The notes: generated from the sequence alone by a model not told the origin. Numbered from the stretch's first letter, positions 1 to 8,259 are shown. The stretch: DNA of 64,000 nucleotides from Streptomyces seoulensis (GCA_013364255.1 CP054936.1:4370853-4434852); one strand, 5' to 3'. A program made the numbers and translations.

Positions 1-491
1 GCGGCCGCGATCAGCGCCTCGCCCATCGCGTTCGGGTCGGCGTAGCGGGCGCCGCCCGGGGCGTGGTGGACGTAGTGGAACTCGCCGACGGCGGTGACGC
101 CGGCGAGGGCCATCTCGGCGTACACCGCGCGGGCGAGGGCGTGGTAGGTCTCGGGGGTGAGCCGGTCGGCCACCGAGTACATGACCTCGCGCCAGGTCCA
201 GAAGGTCCCGCTGCCGACCTGGACGGTGCCGCGCAGCGCGCGGTGGAAGGCGTGCGAGTGGGCGTTGGCCAGGCCGGGGAGCGTCAGGCCCCGCAGGGGC
301 TCGGCGCCCGGCGGCGGGGCGGTCACGCCGGTGCGGACGGCCGCGACGCGGCCGTCGCGCACGTCGAGGGCGACGCCCGGCTCGACGTGGGTGCCGAGCC
401 AGGCGTGCTCCAGCCAGTACGTCCGCGTCTGCGCGGCGTGGGTCTGCGCGGCGGAGGTCTGCGCGGCGGGGTTCGGCTCGGTGGGGCTCAC
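1..491 (-). CDS. hutF: Formimidoylglutamate deiminase HutF, N-terminal part (cut by window edge)
   Basis: The first 163 residues are present; the gene runs off the left edge. It belongs to the amidohydrolase superfamily, and the family member HutF removes ammonia from N-formimino-L-glutamate to give N-formyl-L-glutamate in histidine breakdown. The visible metal-site motif NAHSHAFHRALRG follows the short beta-domain and is characteristic of HutF. The GTG start overlaps the stop of the upstream M20 amidohydrolase by four bases (GTGA), which indicates translational coupling within one operon. An Ala-Gln-Thr repeat (AAQTSAAQTHAAQT) near the N-terminus looks like slippage-prone low-complexity sequence. 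An imidazolonepropionase gene is expected further left but is not visible. Confidence 0.9.
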   Translation of the reverse strand, partial: MSPTEPNPAAQTSAAQTHAAQTRTYWLEHAWLGTHVEPGVALDVRDGRVAAVRTGVTAPPPGAEPLRGLTLPGLANAHSHAFHRALRGTVQVGSGTFWTWREVMYSVADRLTPETYHALARAVYAEMALAGVTAVGEFHYVHHAPGGARYADPNAMGEALIAA

Positions 492-1705
492 GTGCAGGCC
501 AGTCCTTCCAGTACGTCGGCGAGCGCGAGCACCCCGGCCACGCAGTCGTCCTCGGCCGCGGACTCGGCCGGGGAGTGCGAGACGCCGGTGGGGTTGCGCA
601 CGAACAGCATGGCGGTCGGCACCCGCGCGGACAGGATTCCCGCGTCGTGTCCGGCGCCCGTGCCGAGGACGGGCACGGTCAGACCGGTGTCCTTGCCGAG
701 GACGCGGGCGAGTTCGTCGCGCAGGGCGTGGTCGAACTCGACCACGGGCGTGAAGGACTCGCGGACCACGTCGAGGTCGACGCCGTGGGCGGCGGCGTAC
801 TCGCGGGCCGCCTTCTCGATGCCGGTGACCACCGTGTCCAGGCTGTGCTGGTCGGCGGCGCGGGAGTCGAGCCAGCCGCGCACCAGGGAGGGGATGGCGT
901 TGACGCCGTTGGGCTCGACGGCGATCTTGCCGAAGGTGGCGACGGCGCCGGCGAGTTCGGCCTCACGGCGGGCGGCGAGGACCGTCTCGGCGTAAGACAT
1001 CATCGGGTCGCTGCGGTCCGCGAGGCGGGTGGTGCCGGCGTGGTTGGCCTCGCCGCGGAAGTCGAACCGCCAGCGGCCGTGCGGCCAGATCGCGCTGGCC
1101 ACGCCGACGGCGTCGCCGGTGAGGTCCAGGGCGCGGCCCTGCTCGACGTGGAGTTCGACGTAGGCGCCGACGCGGGCGAGGCGTTCGGGGTCGGGGCCGA
1201 TGGCCTCGGGGTCGTACCCGGCGGCCTCCATCGCCCGCGGCAGGGTGATCCCGTCGCCGTCGGTGAGGCGGTGCGCGTCCTCGACCGTGAGCGCCCCCGC
1301 GGTCAGCCGCGATCCGACGCAGGCGAGCCCGAACCGGGCGCCCTCCTCGTCGCCGAAGTTGACGATCGCCAGCGGCCTGGCGAACCGCGCTCCCCTGCGG
1401 CGCAGTTCGTCCAGTGCGGCGAAGGCGGAGACCACGCCGAGGGGGCCGTCGAAGGCGCCGCCGTCGGGCACGGAGTCGAGGTGCGAGCCGGTCACGACGG
1501 CGTCCCCGGCGGCCGGATCGCCGAGCCAGGCCCACTGGTTGCCGTTGCGGTCCGTCTCACAGGCCAGTCCCCGGGCGCGGGCCTGGTCCTCGAACCAGGC
1601 GCGGCACTCGGCGTCGGCGCCGGTCCAGGCGAAGCGGCGGTACCCGCCGGAGGCGGAGCTGCGGCCGACCGGCAGCAGCTCCGCCCACATGCTGTGGAAG
1701 CTCAC
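488..1705 (-). CDS. M20 family amidohydrolase (allantoate amidohydrolase-like) in the hut operon
   Basis: This 405-residue zinc-dependent amidohydrolase is of the allantoate/N-carbamoyl-amino-acid hydrolase type. The metal-site motifs are VTGSHLDSVPDGG (His, Asp), NFGDEEGARF (Glu pair), ELHVEQG (His) and GAGHDAG (His). The GTG start overlaps the hutU stop, and its own stop overlaps the hutF start, so three enzymes are coupled. Allantoate is a purine product, but the neighbours all degrade histidine. I therefore infer that it deformylates N-formylglutamate made by HutF, replacing the unrelated HutG. The family assignment is firm; the substrate is inferred only from context. Confidence 0.85.
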   Translation of the reverse strand: MSFHSMWAELLPVGRSSASGGYRRFAWTGADAECRAWFEDQARARGLACETDRNGNQWAWLGDPAAGDAVVTGSHLDSVPDGGAFDGPLGVVSAFAALDELRRRGARFARPLAIVNFGDEEGARFGLACVGSRLTAGALTVEDAHRLTDGDGITLPRAMEAAGYDPEAIGPDPERLARVGAYVELHVEQGRALDLTGDAVGVASAIWPHGRWRFDFRGEANHAGTTRLADRSDPMMSYAETVLAARREAELAGAVATFGKIAVEPNGVNAIPSLVRGWLDSRAADQHSLDTVVTGIEKAAREYAAAHGVDLDVVRESFTPVVEFDHALRDELARVLGKDTGLTVPVLGTGAGHDAGILSARVPTAMLFVRNPTGVSHSPAESAAEDDCVAGVLALADVLEGLACT

Positions 1706-3420
1706 GCCCCGTCACCCTCGCGCATCGGGACCCGCACGCCCCGCTCGCCGGCCACCGAGTCGGCGATGTCGTACCCGGCGTCCACGTGCCGGATGACGCC
1801 CATGCCGGGGTCGTTGGTGAGGACCCGGCGGATCTTCTCGCCGGCGAGCGCGGTGCCGTCGGCGACCGTGACCTGGCCGGCGTGGAGGGAGCGGCCCATG
1901 CCGACGCCGCCGCCGTGGTGGAGGGAGACCCAGGAGGCGCCGGAGGCGACGTTCACCATGGCGTTGAGCAGCGGCCAGTCGGCGATCGCGTCGGAGCCGT
2001 CGAGCATGGCCTCGGTCTCCCGGTACGGGGAGGCGACGGAGCCGCAGTCGAGGTGGTCGCGGCCGATGACGATCGGGGCGGCGAGTTCGCCGCTCGCGAC
2101 CATGTCGTTGAAGCGCTCGCCGGCCTTGTCGCGCTCGCCGTAGCCGAGCCAGCAGATGCGGGCGGGCAGGCCCTGGAAGTGGACGCGCTCGCCGGCCAGC
2201 TTGATCCAGCGGGCCAGCGACTCGTTCTCCGGGAAGAGCTCCAGGATCGCCTTGTCGGTCTTGGCGATGTCGGACGCCTCGCCCGACAGGGCGGCCCAGC
2301 GGAAGGGGCCCTTGCCCTCGCAGAACAGCGGGCGGATGTAGGCGGGGACGAAGCCGGGGAAGGCGAACGCGCGGTCGTAGCCCGCGAGCTGGGCCTCGCC
2401 GCGGATGGAGTTGCCGTAGTCGAAGACCTCGGCGCCGGCGTCCATGAAGCCGACCATCGCCTCCACGTGCCGGGCCATGGACTCGCGGGCGCGGGCGGTG
2501 AAGCCGGCCGGGTCCTTGGCGGCCTCGTCGGCCATGTCGTCGAAGTCGACGCCCAGCGGCAGGTAGGCCAGCGGGTCGTGGGCGGAGGTCTGGTCGGTGA
2601 CGATGTCGATGGGCGCGCCCATGGCGAGGAGCTGCGGGAGCAGTTCGGCGGCGTTGCCGAGGACGCCGATGGACAGCGGGCGGCGCTGGTCGCGGGCCTC
2701 GGTAGCGAGCTGGAGGGCGTGGTCGAGGGAGTCGGCCCGGACGTCCAGGTAGCGGTGCTCGATGCGGCGGTCGATGGCGCGGGGGTCGCAGTCGATACAG
2801 AGGGCGACGCCGTCGTTCATCGTCACGGCGAGCGGCTGGGCGCCGCCCATGCCGCCGAGGCCGGCGGTGAGGGTGATCGTCCCGGCGAGGGTGCCGCCGA
2901 ACTTCTTCGCGGCGACGGCGGCGAAGGTCTCGTAGGTGCCCTGGAGGATGCCCTGGGTGCCGATGTAGATCCAGGAGCCGGCGGTCATCTGGCCGTACAT
3001 GGTCAGGCCGAGGGCCTCCAGGCGGCGGAACTCCTCCCAGTTGGCCCAGTCGCCGACGAGGTTGGAGTTGGCGAGCAGGACGCGCGGGGCCCACTCGTGG
3101 GTCTGCATCACGCCGACCGGGCGGCCGGACTGGACGAGCATCGTCTCGTCGGCCTTGAGGGTCTGCAAGGTGCGGACCATGGCGTCGAAGGAGCGCCAGT
3201 CGCGGGCGGCCTTGCCGGTGCCGCCGTAGACGACGAGCTTGTCGGGGTGCTCGGCGACCTCGGGGTCCAGGTTGTTCTGGAGCATCCGCAGCGCGGCCTC
3301 CTGCTGCCATCCCAGGGCGCTCAGTTCCGTACCGCGCGGCGCTCGTACTCCACCAGGGGGCGGCCCGGAGGGCCTCGTTTGAGGGCGGTGGTGGGAGGCG
3401 GGCGGGCGGGGTCCTGACAT
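1702..3420 (-). CDS. hutU: Urocanate hydratase
   Basis: Urocanase converts urocanate and water to imidazolone-propionate with tightly bound NAD+, the second step of histidine breakdown. The 572 residues match the family length. Visible motifs are GGTGKAARDW, the NAD-binding GLGGMGGAQP and the catalytic cysteine region IVIGRDHLDCGSVASP near the C-terminus. The ATG is preceded by AGGAGG at good spacing. About 17 residues between the first residues and RAPRGTELSALGW are rich in Pro, His and Gly; they look like an insertion relative to other streptomycete urocanases as I remember them. It is the first gene of the operon and is followed by the coupled amidohydrolase and hutF. Confidence 0.96.
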   Translation of the reverse strand: MSGPRPPASHHRPQTRPSGPPPGGVRAPRGTELSALGWQQEAALRMLQNNLDPEVAEHPDKLVVYGGTGKAARDWRSFDAMVRTLQTLKADETMLVQSGRPVGVMQTHEWAPRVLLANSNLVGDWANWEEFRRLEALGLTMYGQMTAGSWIYIGTQGILQGTYETFAAVAAKKFGGTLAGTITLTAGLGGMGGAQPLAVTMNDGVALCIDCDPRAIDRRIEHRYLDVRADSLDHALQLATEARDQRRPLSIGVLGNAAELLPQLLAMGAPIDIVTDQTSAHDPLAYLPLGVDFDDMADEAAKDPAGFTARARESMARHVEAMVGFMDAGAEVFDYGNSIRGEAQLAGYDRAFAFPGFVPAYIRPLFCEGKGPFRWAALSGEASDIAKTDKAILELFPENESLARWIKLAGERVHFQGLPARICWLGYGERDKAGERFNDMVASGELAAPIVIGRDHLDCGSVASPYRETEAMLDGSDAIADWPLLNAMVNVASGASWVSLHHGGGVGMGRSLHAGQVTVADGTALAGEKIRRVLTNDPGMGVIRHVDAGYDIADSVAGERGVRVPMREGDGA

Positions 3421-3464
3421 GAGCTGCCTCCTGGCGGTTGCTCCCGAGGGATTTGTTTCTGGCT

Positions 3465-3501
3465 CTATTCACATAGTGGCGCGCTGAATAGACCTAGTCA
3501 A
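3465..3501 (-). promoter_or_regulatory. hut operon promoter with overlapping inverted repeat
   Basis: Reading leftward, a -35 TTGACT (3496-3501) and a -10 CACTAT (3473-3478) are separated by 17 bases. A perfect 7-bp inverted repeat, CTATTCA (3465-3471) and TGAATAG (3485-3491), with centres 20 bp apart, brackets the -10. An operator covering the -10 would suit a repressor released by urocanate or histidine. The regulator gene is not in the window. Confidence 0.6.
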
Positions 3502-3851
3502 TACGTTCGGTCGTGGCGCGTGGGGGGCGAGGCCGGGAGGGGCGGGACCGGAGCGCGGCGGGGCGGGGCCCGGGGCGGGAAGAGGCGCCCGGAGCGGAGG
3601 GGAGCGGAAGGGGGCGCTCGGCGCGGAGCTGGGGCGCGTGGGTGGCCGCTCACCACGCCCTACGCGTCCACACGCCGCCCACGGAACGCCGCGGAGGCGC
3701 GGCGCGGGCGCTGGGAAATCCGGGTCAGTCGACCCACGTTAGCCCCTCGGGCGCATGTTCCACTGGAAAATGCCGTAACCCTCACCGCCCCCGTGCACCG
3801 TGCGTAGCGTCTGCATCACTCAGCCGAACCCCAGGCGGGAGGGGAACAACG
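3502..3851. other. Intergenic region between divergent operons, G-tract rich
   Basis: No convincing gene is present. The + strand has dense G runs from about 3520 to 3640, including GGGGCGGGGCCCGGGGCGGG at 3560-3579, which fits the four-tract G-quadruplex pattern. The right end holds the promoter and leader of the roadblock operon; a purine-rich ribosome site (GCGGGAGGGG) lies just before the GTG at 3852. Confidence 0.5.
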
Positions 3852-4244
3852 GTGCCCGGAATCGACGAGTGCCTACTGGAAGCCATGCGGCTGCCCGGAG
3901 CCAGAGGCGCCGCGCTGGTCGACTGGACGAGCGGCCTGGCCCTGGGCACCGTCGGGGAGTCCCCGGGCGGCGACCACGAGACCACCGCGGCGGAGGCCGC
4001 CGAACTGGCCCGGCTCGCCGCCGAGCACGGGGCGTTCGCCGCCGGCGACGACCCCGGCGGCGAGCGGCCCCCGGTGGAGGACCTGATCGTCAGCAACCGG
4101 GACAGCTACCACCTGCTGCGGTTCGTGGACACCTCCTTCGACAGCAGCGTGTTCCTGCATCTGTGGCTGACCCGCGCGGAGGGCAACCTCGCGCTGGCCC
4201 GAATACGCCTGGGCGAGATGGCCGAGCGGCTGGTGCTGGGATGA
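3852..4244 (+). CDS. Roadblock/LC7-domain protein (first of three)
   Basis: This 130-residue single-domain protein resembles the roadblock/LC7 fold. The pattern ARGAALVDWTSGLALGTV matches the third roadblock protein of the operon (ATGVALVDYTSGMALGTM), as do the later DLIVSNRDSYHLLRF and LALARIRLGEM segments. Roadblock proteins usually act as dimeric partners or GTPase-activating factors for Ras-like GTPases such as MglA. It starts with GTG after GGGAGGGG; a longer reading frame upstream looks non-coding. Its stop overlaps the next start as ATGA, so the two are probably translated together. The partner is unknown, and no GTPase gene is adjacent. Confidence 0.8.
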   Translation: MPGIDECLLEAMRLPGARGAALVDWTSGLALGTVGESPGGDHETTAAEAAELARLAAEHGAFAAGDDPGGERPPVEDLIVSNRDSYHLLRFVDTSFDSSVFLHLWLTRAEGNLALARIRLGEMAERLVLG

Positions 4245-5200
4245 CCGTGGTCGACACCCCTCCCCCGCTGCCCGTGCGGGACAAGGCCACCGCCGTCGAG
4301 CGGGCCTGGGGCGGCGTCTCGCCGATGCTGACCCGGCTCGCCGCGGAACGGGCCACCGGCGTCCTGGTCCGCGAGGGCGGCGCCCTCCACCTCGAAGAAG
4401 GGCTGGTGACGTACGCCGAGAGCCCGCTGTCGCTCGGTCTCGACGCCCTGCTCACCGCGCACGGCACCGTACGGGCCGAGGTCTGGAGCGAGGCCCTGTC
4501 CCGGGCCGACGAGCACCGCGGCGCCGCGAGGTTCCTGCTGGCCGGCGGCCATCTGACCGAGGGCGCCCTCCAGGTGTGCCACCTGGGCGCGCTCTACGAC
4601 GCCGCCTACTTCGCGCTCGCCCCGAGCAGCACCCCGGGCCGGTTCCGTTACGGCGTCGCCCACCGGCTCGGCCCCGTCCTGCCGGTGCCGGTCGCCGCGC
4701 TGGAGCGCGAGACGCTGCGCCGCCGCGACCTGCTGCACCGCGTCTGGCCCGACCCGCGCCCCGACCACACGCCGCTGGTGCGGACGCACACCGCCGCCGC
4801 GCCCCGGCCCACCGCCCGTCAGCAGCGCCTGCTGGACCGGCTCGACGGCACCCGCACCGCCGCCGACCTGGCCCGGGAGCTGGGCCGGCAGGCGTTCCAC
4901 ACGCTGGTGGACGTACGCCGGCTGGCCGCGGCCGGCCTGCTCGCGCCCCGCCCCGAACCCGTACCCGCCCCGGGACCGGCGACGTCCGCCGCCGCCCCCG
5001 CAGCGCCGCACCCTTCCTCCGCGCCGCATCCGGCCTCCGCACCCGACGCCGAACCGCGACGGCCTCCCGCGGCCGGCGCGCCGCCCCCCGCCCTCGCCGA
5101 CCCGCCGCCGCCCGGCCTCACCGAGCGGCTCGCACAGCACACCACCGACCCCCACATCACGCTGCTGAAGAGGCTCAGGGATGCGCTGGAGGCCCTTTGA
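4241..5200 (+). CDS. DUF4388/PATAN-like protein with C-terminal winged-helix-like segment
   Basis: The protein has 319 residues. Residues about 20-130 (ATGVLVREGGALHLEEG, then YAESPLSLGLDALL and CHLGALYDAAYFAL) resemble the DUF4388/PATAN domain of response-regulator-associated proteins. Residues about 190-240 (RLLDRLDGTRTAADLARELG and HTLVDVRRLAAAGLL) look like a winged-helix or PqqD-like element. A Pro/Ala-rich linker follows, then a short helix that ends in ITLLKRLRDALEAL. It overlaps the preceding roadblock gene by four bases and is followed after 13 bases by another. I infer a scaffold or transcription-linked signalling protein working with the roadblock partners; no function is shown. 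Confidence 0.7.
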   Translation: MTVVDTPPPLPVRDKATAVERAWGGVSPMLTRLAAERATGVLVREGGALHLEEGLVTYAESPLSLGLDALLTAHGTVRAEVWSEALSRADEHRGAARFLLAGGHLTEGALQVCHLGALYDAAYFALAPSSTPGRFRYGVAHRLGPVLPVPVAALERETLRRRDLLHRVWPDPRPDHTPLVRTHTAAAPRPTARQQRLLDRLDGTRTAADLARELGRQAFHTLVDVRRLAAAGLLAPRPEPVPAPGPATSAAAPAAPHPSSAPHPASAPDAEPRRPPAAGAPPPALADPPPPGLTERLAQHTTDPHITLLKRLRDALEAL

Positions 5201-5213
5201 GAGGAGACACCGG

Positions 5214-5786
5214 ATGGCAGCCGAGCCCGAGATCCTGGAGGAGCTGCGCAGGCTGCGCGCCCGCGTCCCGCAGCTCACCGGCGCCCTCGCCGCGAGCGTG
5301 GACGGCCTGGTGCTGGCCCACGACACACCCGGCGTGGAGGCCGAGAGCCTCGCCGCGCTGACCGCGACGGCGCTCGGCGTGTCCGTGCGCCTGACGGACG
5401 TGACCGGCCAGGGCGACCTGCGCGAACTGCTGGTGCGCGGCGTCCACGGCTACGTCGCCACCTACGCGGCCGGTCGCACCGCCGTGCTGACGCTGCTCGC
5501 CGAGGACCGCGTCAACGTCGGCCGCCTCCACCTGGAGGGCCGCCGGGCCGGCGCACGTATCGGCGAACTCGTCGACGCCGAGGCCACGGCCCGCGGCGTC
5601 GGCCGGGCGCCCGCGCGCACGGCGAAACCGGCCGCACCCCGGCCCGCCCCGCCGACCGCGCCACCGGCCGCACCGGCCGCCGCCCAGACCACCCCGCCCG
5701 CCCCGCTGCGGACCCGAACCGCCCGCGCGCCCCGCACCCCGGGCGCCGCCCCGGGCGCCAACCCGCCCACCGTCACCGACGGCTGA
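5214..5786 (+). CDS. Roadblock/LC7-domain protein with Pro/Ala-rich tail (second of three)
   Basis: This protein has 190 residues. Residues 1-125 form a roadblock-like domain (PQLTGALAASVDGLVLAHD, then VRGVHGYVATYAAG and AVLTLLAEDRVNVGRLHLEG). The last 60 or so residues are almost only Pro, Ala, Arg and Thr and are probably disordered. The ATG follows GAGGAG by seven bases and lies 13 bases after the DUF4388 gene. This domain is closer to the MglB-like members of streptomycete conservons than its two neighbours are, but I see neither the DUF742 protein nor the GTPase that normally complete a conservon. Confidence 0.78.
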   Translation: MAAEPEILEELRRLRARVPQLTGALAASVDGLVLAHDTPGVEAESLAALTATALGVSVRLTDVTGQGDLRELLVRGVHGYVATYAAGRTAVLTLLAEDRVNVGRLHLEGRRAGARIGELVDAEATARGVGRAPARTAKPAAPRPAPPTAPPAAPAAAQTTPPAPLRTRTARAPRTPGAAPGANPPTVTDG

Positions 5787-5847
5787 CGGAACAAGCAGAA
5801 CAAGAACACCGAGAACGCCGAGAACGCCGACAACAAGGAGATCCGCC

Positions 5848-6222
5848 ATGGCCAACACCGAGACCTGTCTGAAGGAAGCCCTCGCCTCCATCGAGGGCGC
5901 GACCGGAGTCGCCCTCGTCGACTACACCAGCGGCATGGCGCTGGGCACGATGGGCGGCAGCAAGACCTTCGACCTGAACGTCGCCGCCGCCGGCAACACC
6001 GATGTCGTACGGGCCAAGATGCGCACCATGGAGCACCTCGGCCTCAAGGCGGAGATCGAGGACATCCTGATCACCCTGTCCGACCAGTACCACCTGATCC
6101 GGCTGATCAGCGGGCGCGGCGGCAACGGCCTCTTCCTCTACCTGGTGCTGGACGCCAAACGGTCCAACCTGGCGATGGCCCGCCACCAGTTGCGGCGGAT
6201 CGAACAGGACCTGGAGGTCTGA
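5848..6222 (+). CDS. Roadblock/LC7-domain protein (third of three)
   Basis: This compact 124-residue roadblock protein is clearly paralogous to the first gene of the operon (TGVALVDYTSGMALGTM; LITLSDQYHLIRLI; SNLAMARHQLRRIEQDL). It probably forms homo- or heterodimers in the cytoplasm. The ATG is preceded by AAGGAG. The 61-base gap before it contains a run of 9-base units (AACAAGCAG, GAACGCCGA and similar), which may be replication-slippage sequence or a leader feature. It is the last gene of the operon; the next gene is on the opposite strand. Confidence 0.8.
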   Translation: MANTETCLKEALASIEGATGVALVDYTSGMALGTMGGSKTFDLNVAAAGNTDVVRAKMRTMEHLGLKAEIEDILITLSDQYHLIRLISGRGGNGLFLYLVLDAKRSNLAMARHQLRRIEQDLEV

Positions 6223-6255
6223 CCCGACGCACCGCCACGGCGCGCCGGAAGGCGG

Positions 6256-6885
6256 CTAGACGAGTGCCGCGGTGCGGCGGCGTGCTCCGCCCGGGGCCGC
6301 GTCGCCGGCCGCCGGGCCCGTGTCGCGGTAGCCCTTGACCGCCGGGCCCGCGGGCCGTCCGCCGCGCTTGCCGAGCCAGTCCACCCGTACCCACAGCAGC
6401 GCGTCCGCGGTCTGTTCCAGCCGCCCCAGCCAGGCGGCCTTCAGCCGCAGTCCGCACCCGGCGCCGGCCAGCAGCAGTCCGCCGGCCGCGGGCAGCGCGA
6501 GGGAGCTGCCCAGCGCCGCGAGGAAGGCGAGCAGCAGCCACCAGCGGTGCCCGCGCCGCCAGCCGCGCAGGCTCACCGCCCGGTCCTGGAGCACGTCGTG
6601 CCGGCCGGCGCGGACGGCGTCCCGGGCGAGGCTCCGGTAGCGGCGGCGCCCGGCAAGGGCCACGACGGCGGCGGTCACCAGGAACAGCGCCGCACCGGCC
6701 AGCACCCCGATCCGGCGCCCGGTCAGCCCCGGTACGAGCGCTCCGATCCCCGCCGCGCACACCCCCAGCCACCACATCGGGGCCGCCCCGGCCCGTACGA
6801 CGACGGCCACCCGGGCCAGTCCCCGGCCTCCGCGATCCGCGCGATCCGCGCGACCTGTGCGACCTGTGCGACCTGCGTGTGCCAC
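6256..6885 (-). CDS. Small integral membrane protein, unknown function
   Basis: This 209-residue protein has about four hydrophobic segments, near residues 37-55, 58-80 and 115-150 (the last can span twice). Its N-terminus is an Arg/Gly/Asp repeat (GRTGRTGRADRADRGG) encoded by 9-base tandem repeats at about 6836-6875. The start is GTG, six bases after GGAGG. The cytoplasmic tail is basic. It converges with the roadblock operon across a 33-base gap. I do not recognise the family; it looks like a streptomycete-restricted membrane protein. Confidence 0.65.
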   Translation of the reverse strand: MAHAGRTGRTGRADRADRGGRGLARVAVVVRAGAAPMWWLGVCAAGIGALVPGLTGRRIGVLAGAALFLVTAAVVALAGRRRYRSLARDAVRAGRHDVLQDRAVSLRGWRRGHRWWLLLAFLAALGSSLALPAAGGLLLAGAGCGLRLKAAWLGRLEQTADALLWVRVDWLGKRGGRPAGPAVKGYRDTGPAAGDAAPGGARRRTAALV

Positions 6886-7040
6886 GTGCAGCCTCCTTCG
6901 TGCCCGGCACCCTTCTTATCCGGGTCTCCTCCGGGTCTCCTCCGGGCGGGCAGGCTAGCGAGCGTTCCTGAGACGCGTCTGAGAACCGCGCCCGCCCGGC
7001 GAAGGGCCGCGCACCCGGTCCGCCGCCGGGCGCCGGAGGG

Positions 7041-7883
7041 TCAGTCCACGAACAGCCCCCGCGCCGCCGCGGCCGTGTCGAACTCCTCCAGGCGCGCCTG
7101 CGCGTCCGGCAGGTCGTCGCACATGGCCTCCAGCAGCACCCGGCCCAGCAGCATCGGCGCGCAGGCGGTGTCGAAGGCGAGCCCGGTGCCGACGGCCGCC
7201 GGCAGCAGCAGGTCGGAGTGCCGGGCGACCGGCGCGAAGGCGGAGTCCGCGACCGTGACGACGCGCAGCCCGGCCGCGCGGGCGTAGGCGAGGGTGTCCA
7301 CGACCTCGCGCGGATGCCGGGGCAGCGCGAAGCACAGCAGCGCCGACGCGCCCGCCCGTACGGCGCCGTCGATGCGGTCCTCGATCATCGTGCCGCCCTC
7401 GTGGAGCAGCCGTACGTCGGGATGGACCTTGGCGGCGAAGTAGGCGAAGCCGTACGCCTGGGAGGCGGCGGCGCGCAGGCCCAGCACCGGCAGCGGCCGG
7501 GAGGCCGCGAGGAGGCGGCCCGCCTGCCGCACCGGCCGCGGGTCGGCGAGCGCCTGCGCCAGGTGCCGCAGGTTCTCGATCTCGGCCTCGACGGCCTGCT
7601 GGTACTCGTTGTACGACTCGGGCCGGTCGGCCGGTTCGGCGGGCGCGACCTCGCGCAGGTGGCGGCGGAGCGCCGGGTAGCCGTCGAAGCCGAGGGCGAC
7701 GGCGAAGCGGGTCACCGACGGCTGGCTGACCCCGGCCAGCTCGGCCAGCTCCACGCTGGACAGGAAGGGCACGTCGGCGGCGCGGCGCACCATGCTGTGC
7801 GCGATGCGGCGCTGGGTCGGCGTGAGCCGGTGCCCTTCGAAGAGCTCCTGCAACCGTGCGGCAGGGCTGTCGGTCACGCTCAT
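7041..7883 (-). CDS. MurR/RpiR family transcriptional regulator (HTH plus SIS domain)
   Basis: This 280-residue regulator has an N-terminal RpiR helix-turn-helix (LAELAGVSQPSVTRFAVALG, about residues 40-75) and a C-terminal sugar-isomerase (SIS) domain (PLPVLGLRAAASQAYGFAYF onward). SIS domains in this family usually bind phosphosugars such as MurNAc-6-phosphate or amino-sugar phosphates. The ATG at 7883 follows GGGGGAGG; a longer frame upstream is not used because its extra residues are unlike the family. A near-perfect palindrome lies 79-96 bases upstream and may be its own operator. No sugar-catabolism genes adjoin it, so its regulon is unknown. Confidence 0.88.
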   Translation of the reverse strand: MSVTDSPAARLQELFEGHRLTPTQRRIAHSMVRRAADVPFLSSVELAELAGVSQPSVTRFAVALGFDGYPALRRHLREVAPAEPADRPESYNEYQQAVEAEIENLRHLAQALADPRPVRQAGRLLAASRPLPVLGLRAAASQAYGFAYFAAKVHPDVRLLHEGGTMIEDRIDGAVRAGASALLCFALPRHPREVVDTLAYARAAGLRVVTVADSAFAPVARHSDLLLPAAVGTGLAFDTACAPMLLGRVLLEAMCDDLPDAQARLEEFDTAAAARGLFVD

Positions 7884-7961
7884 GCCGTGCCTCCCCCTCA
7901 GAAGTCGTCGACGACCCGGGAGAGTACTCCCCGACCAGTTCCTATTCAGACACCAAGAACT

Positions 7962-7979
7962 CTGCATGACGTCATACAG
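7962..7979. promoter_or_regulatory. 18-bp near-perfect palindrome upstream of the MurR/RpiR gene
   Basis: CTGCATGACGTCATACAG has a perfect ATGACGTCAT core and CTG/CAG arms, with one mismatched pair. It sits between the divergent genes at 7883 and 8260, upstream of the regulator, where an autoregulatory operator would be expected. The link to this regulator is inferred only from position. Confidence 0.5.
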
Positions 7980-8259
7980 GGCGGGCAAGGCCGGGCAACG
8001 GATCCGCCAAGTGCCGCCGTCGGTGCGCGGTGTGCGCCGGCGCGCGTGCTAATCGTGGAGGGACGCGGTGCGCACCACCCTGGCGGACGGCGTCACGGCC
8101 CCGACCGAGGGGCCCCGGACGGCCACCGCCGTCGGCGCGCCCGACCCCGCAGCCAAGGCGCCCCGACGGCGGTGGCACCGTCCCCTGCGGTCCGCCCCCG
8201 GCCGATTGGGGGGATTTCCCCAGTGCGGCGGGCGGGCGGGGGTCCCTAGCCTGGGGCGC

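Noticed and set aside
3513..3851. N-terminal extension of the first roadblock gene
   Set aside because: The extra residues are Arg/Gly-rich, come from the G-tract DNA and are unlike roadblock proteins; a good ribosome site precedes the GTG at 3852.
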